Notes under the pieces: model-generated
Databases searched by the model: none
Seen by the model: only the letters and a program-made list of their open reading frames with translations
What the model was told of the DNA's origin: nothing
Shown here: positions 18,067-26,015 of the stretch, one piece after another
Position numbering within the stretch: position 1 is the stretch's first letter
Layout of the letters: every line of letters starts with the position of its first letter
Translations under genes and position numbers: made by a program
DNA from: Pseudomonadota bacterium
GTDB taxonomy: Bacteria; Pseudomonadota; Alphaproteobacteria; Sphingomonadales; Sphingomonadaceae
DNA length: 55,058 nt
Direction: 5' to 3'
Assembly (NCBI GenBank): GCA_963205265.1
Contig: CAUJJI010000188.1
Coordinates: forward strand, 1 to 55,058

Positions 18067-18143
18067 GGCAAATCTCCGCTGGTTGCCGATGCGTGCTGCC
18101 CACCAAAACCCCCGAGCCGGCGAGTGGTTGCCCGGTTCCGGCG

Positions 18144-19229
18144 TCAGCCCTGGAACAGGTCCAGCTGGCCGTCGGCGCTGGGGCGTCGGAAACCGCTGCT
18201 GTCGAGGTCGATCTTCGCGGCATTCATCCCCAGCCGCTTGCAGGCCACGGCGAAGCGCCTGCGGAACAGTTCCGCCCAGGTTCCCTGCGGCTTCATGCGC
18301 GTGAAGAAGTCGGGATCGTTGTCGCGGCCGCCGCGGATTTCCTGGACGATGCCCATCACTTTCGCCGCCCGGTCGGGAAAGTGGACCGCCAGCCACTCGC
18401 GGAACAGCGGTGCGACCTCGTGCGGCAGGCGCAGCATGATCCAGCTGGCCGAGCGGACGCCCAAGCCGGCCGCGCTCTCGAGGATGCGTTCGATGAATTC
18501 ATCGGTGATCGACGGGATGACCGGCGCGATCGAGACATGGGCCGGAACCCCGGCCTCGGCCAATTTACCCAGAGCAGCCAGGCGCTTGCCCGGCGATGCT
18601 GCGCGCGGTTCGAGATGGCCGGACAGCCTGGCGTCGAGGCTGGTCACCGATATGCCGACTGCGACGAGGCGCAGCCGGGCCATTTCCGCCAGCAGGTCGA
18701 GGTCGCGCAGGACGCGATCGGACTTGGTGGTGATTGTCACCGGATGGCGGGCTTCCAGGCAGATCTCGAGCACCGACCGCGTGATCCGGTAGCGGGCCTC
18801 GATCGGCTGGTAGGGATCGGTGTTGGTCCCCATGGCGATCGGCGCAGGCCGGTAGCTCCGTTGCGCCAGAGTCTCGCGCAGCAGGCGGGCCGCGTCGGGC
18901 TTGGCGAACAGCCTGGTCTCGAAATCCAGGCCCGGGGACAGGTCGTGATAGGCGTGGCTGGGCCGGGCGAAGCAGTAGATGCAGCCGTGCTCGCAGCCGC
19001 GATAGGCATTGATCGAGCGGTCGAAGGGAATGTCAGGCGATCGGTTGAACGAGACGATCGTGCGCGGATGCTCTTCGGTGACGGTGGTTTTCAGGCGGGG
19101 AGGGGCGCCATCGACATCGACTTGCGCGTCGAGCCAGTCGCCGTCGGCTTCGCGCGCGGCGAGGCCGAAGCGCTGCGGCACGGCTGCGGACTGGGCACCG
19201 CGGCCGTGGATGGGCGAGGGGGGACTCAT
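18144..19229 (-). CDS. PA0069-family radical SAM protein
   Basis: A 361-residue protein with the radical-SAM cluster motif CEHGCIYC (Cys79, Cys83, Cys86, CxxxCxxC) followed by FARPSHAY. Early segments RTIVSFNRSPDIPFDRSINAY in part and the later TNTDPYQPIEARY are characteristic of the PA0069/SplB-like group, whose members remain functionally uncharacterised; some are annotated as photolyase-like. It likely binds one [4Fe-4S] cluster and cleaves SAM. ATG 19229 (MSPPSP) is used; the frame is open 17 codons further up but without a better start. It follows moaB on the same strand, separated by a hairpin repeat. Confidence 0.88.
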   Translation of the reverse strand: MSPPSPIHGRGAQSAAVPQRFGLAAREADGDWLDAQVDVDGAPPRLKTTVTEEHPRTIVSFNRSPDIPFDRSINAYRGCEHGCIYCFARPSHAYHDLSPGLDFETRLFAKPDAARLLRETLAQRSYRPAPIAMGTNTDPYQPIEARYRITRSVLEICLEARHPVTITTKSDRVLRDLDLLAEMARLRLVAVGISVTSLDARLSGHLEPRAASPGKRLAALGKLAEAGVPAHVSIAPVIPSITDEFIERILESAAGLGVRSASWIMLRLPHEVAPLFREWLAVHFPDRAAKVMGIVQEIRGGRDNDPDFFTRMKPQGTWAELFRRRFAVACKRLGMNAAKIDLDSSGFRRPSADGQLDLFQG

Positions 19230-19280
19230 GGGAGCATGAGAACATAAAGGGAACGAATTAGCAAGTGACGTGAGCCGCAT

Positions 19281-19303
19281 ATCCTCCCCTGGAAGGGGAG
19301 GAT
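19281..19303. terminator. Short palindrome after moaB (CCTCCCC family)
   Basis: ATCCTCCCCT and AGGGGAGGAT are perfect 10-base arms around GGA. It lies 11 bases past the moaB stop on the minus strand and so may end the UDG-transglycosylase-moaB transcript before the radical SAM gene. It shares its core with the elements at 8992, 28003, 31002 and 45021. Confidence 0.5.
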
Positions 19304-19313
19304 CGATAGGCCT

Positions 19314-19841
19314 TCAGACTTCCCTGAGCCGCGGCATCAACTCGACGAAGTTGCAGGGGCGGTTCCTGCTGTCGAGCTGCTCGGCGAGAATGCCGTCCCA
19401 GCCGTCCTTCACCGCGCCGTTGGAGCCGGGCAGCGCGAAGATGTAGGTTCCCCGCGCTACAACGGCGCAGGCGCGCGATTGCACGGTCGAGGTGCCGATC
19501 GTCTTGTAGCTGAGCCAGCGGAACAGCTCGCCGAAGCCGGGGATGTCGCGTTCCTTGACCCGGTCGAGCGCTTCGGGCGTCACATCCCGCCCGGTCAGCC
19601 CGGTGCCGCCGGTGGTGACGATGCAATCGATCCCCTGGTCGTCGATCCAGTTGTTGAGCCGGACGGTCAGGACGTTGGCGTCGTCCTTCTCGATCGCGCG
19701 GGCGACGAGGTGGTGGCCGGCGGCCTTGATCCGCTCGGCCAGGATGTCGCCCGACGTGTCGTTGTGCGCCTCGCGGGTGTCGGAGACGGTCAGCAGCGCG
19801 ATGTTGATGGGCTTGAACACCCGCTCCGGATCAACGGCCAC
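19314..19841 (-). CDS. moaB: Molybdenum cofactor biosynthesis protein MoaB/MogA family
   Basis: A 175-residue member of the MogA/MoaB fold that binds molybdopterin and in this family promotes its adenylylation or molybdate insertion. The hallmarks are LLTVSDTR near the N-terminus, the strand-loop VTTGGTGLTGRDVTPEA (the MPT-binding loop) and FALPGSNGAVKDGWD near the C-terminus. Length is normal. It overlaps the end of the lytic transglycosylase gene by 11 bases and is the last gene of a three-gene unit (UDG-like, transglycosylase, moaB). No other Mo-cofactor gene is present in the window. Whether it is catalytically MoaB or MogA-like cannot be decided from sequence alone. Confidence 0.93.
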   Translation of the reverse strand: MAVDPERVFKPINIALLTVSDTREAHNDTSGDILAERIKAAGHHLVARAIEKDDANVLTVRLNNWIDDQGIDCIVTTGGTGLTGRDVTPEALDRVKERDIPGFGELFRWLSYKTIGTSTVQSRACAVVARGTYIFALPGSNGAVKDGWDGILAEQLDSRNRPCNFVELMPRLREV

Positions 19842-21618
19842 GCAGGATCACCCCGTTCGCAGCCATGCGCACCGCCTTCGAGCCGGACAGGCCGGGGAAG
19901 GTCGGCCACATGCCCTGGACCAGCGCCAGGCGGCTTTCCGACGGGCCGCCGGCCTGCCGCTCGTACATCCAGTAGTTGCGCATGACGATGTTCACGTAGC
20001 CGCGCGTTTCCCAGTAGGGGATCGATTCGATCCACAGCAGCGGATCGCCCTGGTCCTTGACCTCGGTATTCCAGCGCGTGATCGGCAGGATGCCGGCATT
20101 GTAGGCGGCCATCACCTTGGGCAGCAGGCCCTGGGTTCCGGGCGCCTCGCGCAGCATCTGCAGGTGCCGCTGGCCGAAGGCGAGATTGACGTCCGGCTTG
20201 TTGAGGTCGTTGGCATTGCCGGTATAGCCGAGCGCGCCGGAATGGTCCTTGGCCGCCGCGGGCATGATCTGCATGAGCCCGCGCGCGCCGGCCGGGCTGA
20301 CCACCGAGGTGCGGAACACCGATTCCTGCAGCGCATGCGCATAGACCAGCGCCGGATCGACCTGCCAGCCGCCGACCGGCGTCCATTTCGGGGTGGGGAA
20401 GCGGGTCGCCGGCTCGGGCTTGCCGCCCTGGGGCGCATTGTAGGCCATCCACAGCTGGGTGGAGGGCAGGCCGAGGTCGCGGGCGAGGCGAGTCAGCGGG
20501 CGATACTGCGATGGATTGCCGATCCGCGCCTGGTGGCGCAGCACTTCGTCGGCGAGGCCGTCCCGGCCGACTTCGGCCAGCTGGACGGCGACGCGCACGT
20601 TGCCGACGTCGCGCAGGTTCTGCCAGTCGGTCAGGGTAAAGTCGGGCGCGCTGTGCTGCTCGGGCGTCTTGAGGCCGAGCTGCTCGACGGCGAGCATGCC
20701 GTAGAGCGTCTCGTCGCGCAGCGCGGCGGCGCGCAGCGGCGCGCTCGCTTCCTCGGGCTTGCGGCAGCGGACCAGCGAGCGGCTCTGCCAATAGAGCGCG
20801 GCTGCGGCCAGCTCGGGATTCTCGGCGCGCTGGGCGGCATTGCGGAAAGCTTCGCCGGCGCCCTGGCAGTCGCCGAGCCGCCAGGCCGCGAGACCCGCGG
20901 TCCACCAGCCTTCCGCCACCCAGGGGCCCTGGCCCTGGGCGGAAAGCTGGGCCAGGCTGTAGGCCGAGGCGTCGTCGTTCTCGATATAGAAGCTCCAGGC
21001 GACGCGCTGGCGCCACTCGGCCCGGGCCGCATCGCTGAGCGCGGCGTCGATGCCGTCGAGCAAAGTCTTGGCGCCGACGGGATCGTCGTTCTTGATCTTG
21101 TCGAGGATGCCGGCCGCGATCGTGCCGGGCATGCTGCCGTCGTCCGTGGTGCGGGGGCGGATGCGCTTGGCGATCGTCGGCAGGCTGATGAACGGCTTCG
21201 CGCCGGGGACCGGGGGCAGCGCGGTTGCGCCGCGGGTGGCGGCGAGACGGCCGATCTGCTCGGCCATCGGCAGCTCGGTGCCTTTCGCCAGCCAGGCGTT
21301 GAGCTGGTCGAGCCCGATCTTCGGCGAAGCGGCAGCCAGGTAGTATTCCGCAAGCGCCGCCTGGTGCAGCGGGCCTTCGGGCCTGGCCGCGAACATTTCC
21401 TGCACGCGCGACCAGTTCTTGCCGTCGATGGCGCCGAACAGTTCGCGATAGAAGGACCGCTCCTCCTGGCTGAGCAGAGTCGGTACGGCCGTCCGGTCGG
21501 CGCGGTTGCGGAAGTAGTCGACCGCCGCGCTGTTCGCCTGGGCCGGGCCCGACAGAGCGACAAGGCCGCCGGCTGCGCAGGCAAGGGCCAGCACGCGTGC
21601 TTTCGCAGTGAACTTCAC
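19831..21618 (-). CDS. Soluble lytic murein transglycosylase (SLT family)
   Basis: A 595-residue periplasmic enzyme that cleaves peptidoglycan glycan strands to 1,6-anhydro-muropeptides. It starts with a signal peptide (KFTAKARVLALACAAGGLVAL, cleavage near AQA), followed by a long alpha-helical superhelical region like the Slt70 U-domain, then a C-terminal goose-lysozyme-like domain with the catalytic Glu432 in HALQESVFRTS, GARGLMQIMPAAA and MAAYNAG. The GTG start at 21618 overlaps the stop of the upstream UDG-like gene (GTGA, 21615-21618), so translation is coupled. The fused family length and helical N-terminus support Slt70-type rather than MltE-type. Confidence 0.94.
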   Translation of the reverse strand: MKFTAKARVLALACAAGGLVALSGPAQANSAAVDYFRNRADRTAVPTLLSQEERSFYRELFGAIDGKNWSRVQEMFAARPEGPLHQAALAEYYLAAASPKIGLDQLNAWLAKGTELPMAEQIGRLAATRGATALPPVPGAKPFISLPTIAKRIRPRTTDDGSMPGTIAAGILDKIKNDDPVGAKTLLDGIDAALSDAARAEWRQRVAWSFYIENDDASAYSLAQLSAQGQGPWVAEGWWTAGLAAWRLGDCQGAGEAFRNAAQRAENPELAAAALYWQSRSLVRCRKPEEASAPLRAAALRDETLYGMLAVEQLGLKTPEQHSAPDFTLTDWQNLRDVGNVRVAVQLAEVGRDGLADEVLRHQARIGNPSQYRPLTRLARDLGLPSTQLWMAYNAPQGGKPEPATRFPTPKWTPVGGWQVDPALVYAHALQESVFRTSVVSPAGARGLMQIMPAAAKDHSGALGYTGNANDLNKPDVNLAFGQRHLQMLREAPGTQGLLPKVMAAYNAGILPITRWNTEVKDQGDPLLWIESIPYWETRGYVNIVMRNYWMYERQAGGPSESRLALVQGMWPTFPGLSGSKAVRMAANGVILRGR

Positions 21619-22466
21619 GTGTTCGTCACCCCATCCGATCCGGCGCCGTGCAATTGCGCGCCAGGCCCAGCCTGAATCCCGTTCCCCGGGGCCAGCCCGA
21701 GGTCGAGGAATTGCTGCCAAACCCTGGCCTTCGCCCGCGGTCTCGCGAGCATGGCCCCCAGGTCGGCAGCGGTCCAGAGCGGAACCTGGCAATCTTCAAG
21801 ATTAATCTCGGTGAAAAATTGACCGGATTTCGGCAGGTCGTGGCCGAGCAGCGGTAGAACGTTGCTGCCGAAGGCGATCAGCAGTCGCGGAGCCACCAGC
21901 GCGACGTGGCGGCGCAGCACTGCGCCGTGCCCGCTTGCCGCCAGTGCCGGCCAGTCGGCCATCGGCGTGTGGCGGGCAAGGGCGCTGGCGAAATAGGCTC
22001 GCTCGGGCGCGATGCCCATGGCTCCGAGCATCGCGTCGAGCAGCCTGCCCTGCGGCCCGGAGAGCAGGCGGTCGCGGTCCTCGCGCTCGGGTTCGGGGAC
22101 GACGATCATCACTTCGGCGCCGGCCTCGCCCCGCGGCGGCACGCGGTCGGACGTGCGGCCGGCGTCGAGCTTCGGCTCGGCAAGCCACCAATCGCGGAAG
22201 GCGTCGAGCTCGGCAGGGAGGGCGGGGAAGGCGACTTCATCTGCCGTCGCCCTGGCTGAATCCCTTGCGGAACCTTCCGAAACCGCTGCTTTCAGGAGCA
22301 CGGCATGGGCCTTCCCCGCGCCGGCACAGCTCGCCTCATCCTTTGCCTTGGCCGCCAGCCAGTTCACCGGCTCGTCGCTGAAACAGGCGTCGACGCCTGC
22401 GTCGCGCCACCAGGCGATGGCGGCAGCGACCTCGTCGCGAAGACCCGGATTTGCGCTTTCGGCCAT
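21615..22466 (-). CDS. Uracil-DNA glycosylase superfamily protein, motifs degenerate
   Basis: A 283-residue protein starting at ATG 22466. The C-terminal two thirds look like a family 4/SPO1-polymerase-type uracil-DNA glycosylase fold: VMIVVPEPEREDRDRLLSG, then GPQGRLLDAMLGAMGI, ARHTP and VAPRLLIAFGSNVLPLLG. However, the usual motif-1 GExPG is replaced by VPEPE, and the Cys residues that hold the [4Fe-4S] cluster of type-4 enzymes are missing, so catalytic activity is doubtful. The N-terminal approximately 90 residues are of low similarity to anything I recognise. It is the first gene of the unit with the transglycosylase and moaB, and diverges from the ETF-QO gene across 87 bases. Confidence 0.72.
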   Translation of the reverse strand: MAESANPGLRDEVAAAIAWWRDAGVDACFSDEPVNWLAAKAKDEASCAGAGKAHAVLLKAAVSEGSARDSARATADEVAFPALPAELDAFRDWWLAEPKLDAGRTSDRVPPRGEAGAEVMIVVPEPEREDRDRLLSGPQGRLLDAMLGAMGIAPERAYFASALARHTPMADWPALAASGHGAVLRRHVALVAPRLLIAFGSNVLPLLGHDLPKSGQFFTEINLEDCQVPLWTAADLGAMLARPRAKARVWQQFLDLGLAPGNGIQAGPGAQLHGAGSDGVTNT

Positions 22467-22553
22467 ATGTCGGGTCTTGACCTCCTCCGGCGCAGCAATC
22501 AAGGCGCGATGACAGAGTTTTCTGCCAGAACGGCACCAGCACGGGACGAGCCC

Positions 22554-24200
22554 ATGAGCGAACGCGAAACCATGCCCTACGACGTCGTCATCGTCGGCGG
22601 AGGACCCGCCGGCCTTGCCACGGCGATCCGGCTGAAACAGGCGAATGCCGACCTGTCGGTCTGCATCCTGGAAAAGGGTTCGGAAATCGGCGCGCACATC
22701 CTGTCCGGCGCCGTGGTCGATCCCAAGGCACTGGACGAGCTGCTGCCCGAATGGCGCGACGACGGCTGCCCGATGGCCGAGACGCCGGTCACCGACAACT
22801 GGCACTGGCTGCTGACCAAGACGATGAAAGTGCCGATGCCGCACATCGTCATGCCGCCGCTGATGAGCAACGACGGCTGCTATACCGGCTCGCTCGGCAA
22901 TCTCTGCCGCTGGCTGGCCGGCAAGGCCGAGGAGCTGGGCGTCGAGATCTTCCCGGGCTTCCCGGCCGCGGAAGTGCTGTACGACGAAAAGGGCGCGGTG
23001 CGCGGCGTCGCCACCGGCGACATGGGCGTGGCACGCGACGGCAACCACAAGGGCGACTATCAGGCCGGGATGGAGCTGACCGCAAAATATACCGTCTTTT
23101 CAGAGGGTGCGCGCGGACACCTTACCAAGCGCCTGAAGTCGCAGTTCGATCTCGAACGCGATTGCCAGCCGCAGATCTACGGCCTCGGCATCAAGGAACT
23201 GTGGGACATCGAGCCCGACAAGCACGTTCCCGGCCGGGTCATCCACACGCAGGGCTGGCCGCTGTCCGAGACCGACACCTGGGGCGGCGGCTTCCTTTAT
23301 CACCAGGCCAACAACCAGGTCGCGCTCGGCTATGTCACCGCGCTCGATTACAAGAACCCCTACGTCTATCCCTTCGAGGAATTCCAGCGCTGGAAGCAGC
23401 ATCCGGCGATCCGCGCGATCCTGGAAGGCGGCCGCCGCGTCGCCTACGGCGCGCGCGCGATCAACGAGGGCGGCTGGCAGTCGGTGCCGCGGCTGGCCTT
23501 CCCCGGCGGCGTGCTTGCCGGCTGTTCGGCCGGCTTCGTCAACGTGCCGCGCATCAAGGGCAGCCACACCGCGATGAAAAGCGGCATGCTTGCCGCGGAA
23601 GCCATCGTCGCCGCCATCGCCGCCGGGCGCGAGCTGGATGAGCTGGCCGAATACGATGCCGCGGTGCGCGACAGCTGGATCGCCACCGAGCTCAAGCTGG
23701 TGCAGAATGCCGAGCCGCTGGTCGCCAAGTTCGGCGGCGACTTCGGCACGCTGCTGGCCGGCGCCGACATGTGGATGCGCACGCTCAAGATCGGCCTGCC
23801 GCTGAAGATGAAGCACCACACCGATGCTTCCTCGCTCAATCGCGCCGATCTCTACCAGCCGATCAAGTATCCCAAGCCCGACGGGGTGATCAGCTTCGAC
23901 CGCCTGACATCGGTGTCTTTCTCGTTCACCAACCACGAGGAAGACCAGCCGGTCCATCTCCAGCTGAAGGACCCGGCGATCCCGACCGAGGTCAACCTGC
24001 CGCTCTATGCCGGGCCGGAAGCGCGCTACTGCCCGGCGGGAGTCTACGAATTCGTCGATCCCGACGGCGGCGGGCCGCGCCTGCAGATCAACGCGCAGAA
24101 CTGCGTCCACTGCAAGACCTGCGACATCAAGGACCCGACCCAGAACATCGAATGGGTCGCGCCCGAAGGCGGCGGCGGGCCGAACTATCCGAACATGTGA
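22554..24200 (+). CDS. etfD: Electron-transfer flavoprotein:ubiquinone oxidoreductase
   Basis: A 548-residue membrane-associated flavoprotein that passes electrons from acyl-CoA dehydrogenases, via ETF, to ubiquinone. FAD binding is shown by VVIVGGGPAGLATAIRL with the conserved EKGSEIGAHILSGAVVDP in part. The C-terminal ferredoxin-like domain carries RYCPAGVYEF and NCVHCKTCDIKDPTQNI, the four cysteines of the single [4Fe-4S] cluster. ATG 22554 gives the N-terminus expected for the family; ATG 22509 in the same frame is an alternative. The gene fits a strain that oxidises fatty acids (compare the acyl-CoA ligase and propionyl-CoA genes elsewhere in the window). It is followed by a repeat element and ispE. 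Confidence 0.97.
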   Translation: MSERETMPYDVVIVGGGPAGLATAIRLKQANADLSVCILEKGSEIGAHILSGAVVDPKALDELLPEWRDDGCPMAETPVTDNWHWLLTKTMKVPMPHIVMPPLMSNDGCYTGSLGNLCRWLAGKAEELGVEIFPGFPAAEVLYDEKGAVRGVATGDMGVARDGNHKGDYQAGMELTAKYTVFSEGARGHLTKRLKSQFDLERDCQPQIYGLGIKELWDIEPDKHVPGRVIHTQGWPLSETDTWGGGFLYHQANNQVALGYVTALDYKNPYVYPFEEFQRWKQHPAIRAILEGGRRVAYGARAINEGGWQSVPRLAFPGGVLAGCSAGFVNVPRIKGSHTAMKSGMLAAEAIVAAIAAGRELDELAEYDAAVRDSWIATELKLVQNAEPLVAKFGGDFGTLLAGADMWMRTLKIGLPLKMKHHTDASSLNRADLYQPIKYPKPDGVISFDRLTSVSFSFTNHEEDQPVHLQLKDPAIPTEVNLPLYAGPEARYCPAGVYEFVDPDGGGPRLQINAQNCVHCKTCDIKDPTQNIEWVAPEGGGGPNYPNM

Positions 24201-24230
24201 GGGTGCAAGGGCGGTGATCGCGGCCGAGAA

Positions 24231-24372
24231 CCTCCCCGGAACGGGGAGGGGGACCGCGCCGCCCAGCGGCGTGGTGGAGGGGTCGCAGACTCCAGGCCAG
24301 GTGCAACGTTCACGGGAAGGTCCCGACCCCTCCACCATCCTTCGGATGGCCTCCCTCCCCGCTCCGGGGAGG
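24231..24372. repeat. Paired inverted GGGGAGG-type repeat units between ETF-QO and ispE
   Basis: Two copies of the same roughly 55-base unit face each other. Each starts CCTCCCCGG, has a CGGGGAGG half, a GC-rich variable hairpin and ends in GTGGAGGGGTCG. Together they form a very long cruciform-like structure. The last GGGGAGG (24366-24372) lies six bases before the GTG start of ispE and is placed to act as its Shine-Dalgarno. Confidence 0.8.
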
Positions 24373-24378
24373 TTCTAA

Positions 24379-25191
24379 GTGGCACTCAGCGAAACCGCCT
24401 ATGCCAAGATCAACCTCGCGCTGCACGTCCGGCGCCGGCGCGCGGACGGCTATCACGAGATCGAGACGCTGTTCGCTTTCGTCGACGACGGCGACCGGCT
24501 GACGGCGTCCCCCTCGGCGCGCGACGGCTTGCACATCAAGGGCGAGTTCGCCGCCGCGCTCGACGACCCTTACGACAATATCGTCATCAAGGCGCTGGCT
24601 CGCCTGCGCCATGTGCCGGGCTGGTATGTCTCGCTCGACAAGCGGCTGCCGGTCGCGGCGGGGCTGGGGGGCGGATCGGCCGACGCCGGGGCCATCTTCC
24701 GCATGGTGCGGCGATCGGGCGGGCTGCCCGCCGCCTGGGAAGAGATCGCCGCGGAGCTCGGCGCCGATGTCCCGGCCTGCGTCGAGAGCGCGGCCTGCGT
24801 CGGCCGGGGCACGGGCACGGCATTGTCCCCGGTGGACAACGATCTTGCCGGCACGCCGGTGCTGCTGGTCAACCCGCGCCTGCCGCTGGCGACGGGGCCG
24901 GTGTTCCGCGCCTGGGACGGCGTCGATCGCGGCGCCTTGCCGGCCGGCACCGCGCGCGCGATCGCGCTGGCCGGGCGCAACGATCTCGAGGCGGCGGCGA
25001 TCGCGCTTTGTCCACCGGTAGCCGACGTGCTCGCCGCGTTGGGCGAGACCGGCCCGCTGGTGGCACGGATGTCGGGTTCAGGCGCAACCTGTTTTGCGCT
25101 ATACGACAGCCATGATGCCATGCTCAAAGCCCGGGAATCGTTGGCAATGCGGAGTTCCGGCTGGTGGCTGATGGCGGGGAACCTGCGCTGA
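24379..25191 (+). CDS. ispE: 4-(cytidine 5'-diphospho)-2-C-methyl-D-erythritol kinase
   Basis: A 270-residue GHMP kinase that phosphorylates CDP-ME in the non-mevalonate isoprenoid pathway. Conserved features are AYAKINLALHVRRRRADGYH at the N-terminus (the substrate-binding Lys-Ile-Asn), the ATP-binding LPVAAGLGGGSADAG around residues 90-104, and the C-terminal MSGSGATCFALY. The start is GTG 24379, directly after the GGGGAGG end of a repeat that acts as its ribosome-binding site. It overlaps the next gene by 28 bases. Length is slightly short of the common 280-290 residues but all motifs are present. No other isoprenoid gene is visible. Confidence 0.96.
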   Translation: MALSETAYAKINLALHVRRRRADGYHEIETLFAFVDDGDRLTASPSARDGLHIKGEFAAALDDPYDNIVIKALARLRHVPGWYVSLDKRLPVAAGLGGGSADAGAIFRMVRRSGGLPAAWEEIAAELGADVPACVESAACVGRGTGTALSPVDNDLAGTPVLLVNPRLPLATGPVFRAWDGVDRGALPAGTARAIALAGRNDLEAAAIALCPPVADVLAALGETGPLVARMSGSGATCFALYDSHDAMLKARESLAMRSSGWWLMAGNLR

Positions 25192-25913
25192 CCACGGAAG
25201 CCTGGCGGATCGTCGGCACGCCGCGCTTCGGCGGCATCCTGGTGGTTGCCGACCATGCTTCCAACCGCGTGCCGGAGGACATCGCGCTGGGCATCGATCC
25301 GGCGCTGCTCGACGCGCATATCGCCGTGGACATCGGTGTCAGGCAGGTTGCCGAGCGCATGGCCGAGCGTGCCGGCATCGCCGCGCTGCTGGCCAACGTC
25401 AGCCGGCTGGTCTGCGATTTCAACCGCCAGGAGACGGCGCCGGCGATCATCCCCATCGCCAGCGACGGCCATGCCATACCCGGCAACGACCTTTGCCACG
25501 AAGCGCACATGGCGCGGCTCGATCGCTTCTACCGCCCCTACCACGCCGCCCTGGCGGGCCTGCTCGACGATCTGCCGCAGGCGCTGATCCTCTCGCTGCA
25601 CAGCTTCACGCCGCAGCTGGCGACGCGGCCCGAGGAGCAACGGCCCTGGCAGATCGGCGTGCTCTACAACCACGACGACCGTGCCGCCCGCATCGCCATC
25701 CCGATGCTCGAGGCCGAAGGCCTGGTGGTGGGCGACCAGCAGCCCTATTCGGGCAAGCTGCTCAATGCGACGATGAACCGCCACGCCGAAGCGGAAGGGC
25801 GGCCCTACCTTGGCGTCGAGATCCGCCAGGACGAGATCGCCGACGCGGCGGGGCAGGCGGTCTGGGCGGAACGCCTGACGCGGGTGTGCAATGCCGTGGC
25901 CTTGGGGGTGTAG
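25164..25913 (+). CDS. N-formylglutamate amidohydrolase (FGase) family protein
   Basis: A 249-residue member of the N-formylglutamate amidohydrolase family, metal-dependent hydrolases; the named function is the last step of one histidine degradation route. Visible conserved features include VVADHASNRVPED, the metal-associated DIGVRQVAERMAERAG region, DFNRQETAP and LSLHSFTPQL. The GTG start at 25164 lies inside ispE (28-base overlap), so they are coupled, and no histidine-utilisation gene is nearby. Many bacteria carry such paralogues without Hut genes, so formylglutamate may not be the true substrate. A 102-base gap with a poor hairpin (CCCC..GGGG) precedes ilvD. Confidence 0.85.
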   Translation: MADGGEPALTTEAWRIVGTPRFGGILVVADHASNRVPEDIALGIDPALLDAHIAVDIGVRQVAERMAERAGIAALLANVSRLVCDFNRQETAPAIIPIASDGHAIPGNDLCHEAHMARLDRFYRPYHAALAGLLDDLPQALILSLHSFTPQLATRPEEQRPWQIGVLYNHDDRAARIAIPMLEAEGLVVGDQQPYSGKLLNATMNRHAEAEGRPYLGVEIRQDEIADAAGQAVWAERLTRVCNAVALGV

Positions 25914-26015
25914 GGTCGCGCAGAGAGCGCAGAGCACCTATTTTCTTCTTCGGAACACTCCCCACCTGAAGTAGGGGCGTACCGAACCGCAAAACCCCCC
26001 ACCGGAGCCTGACCC

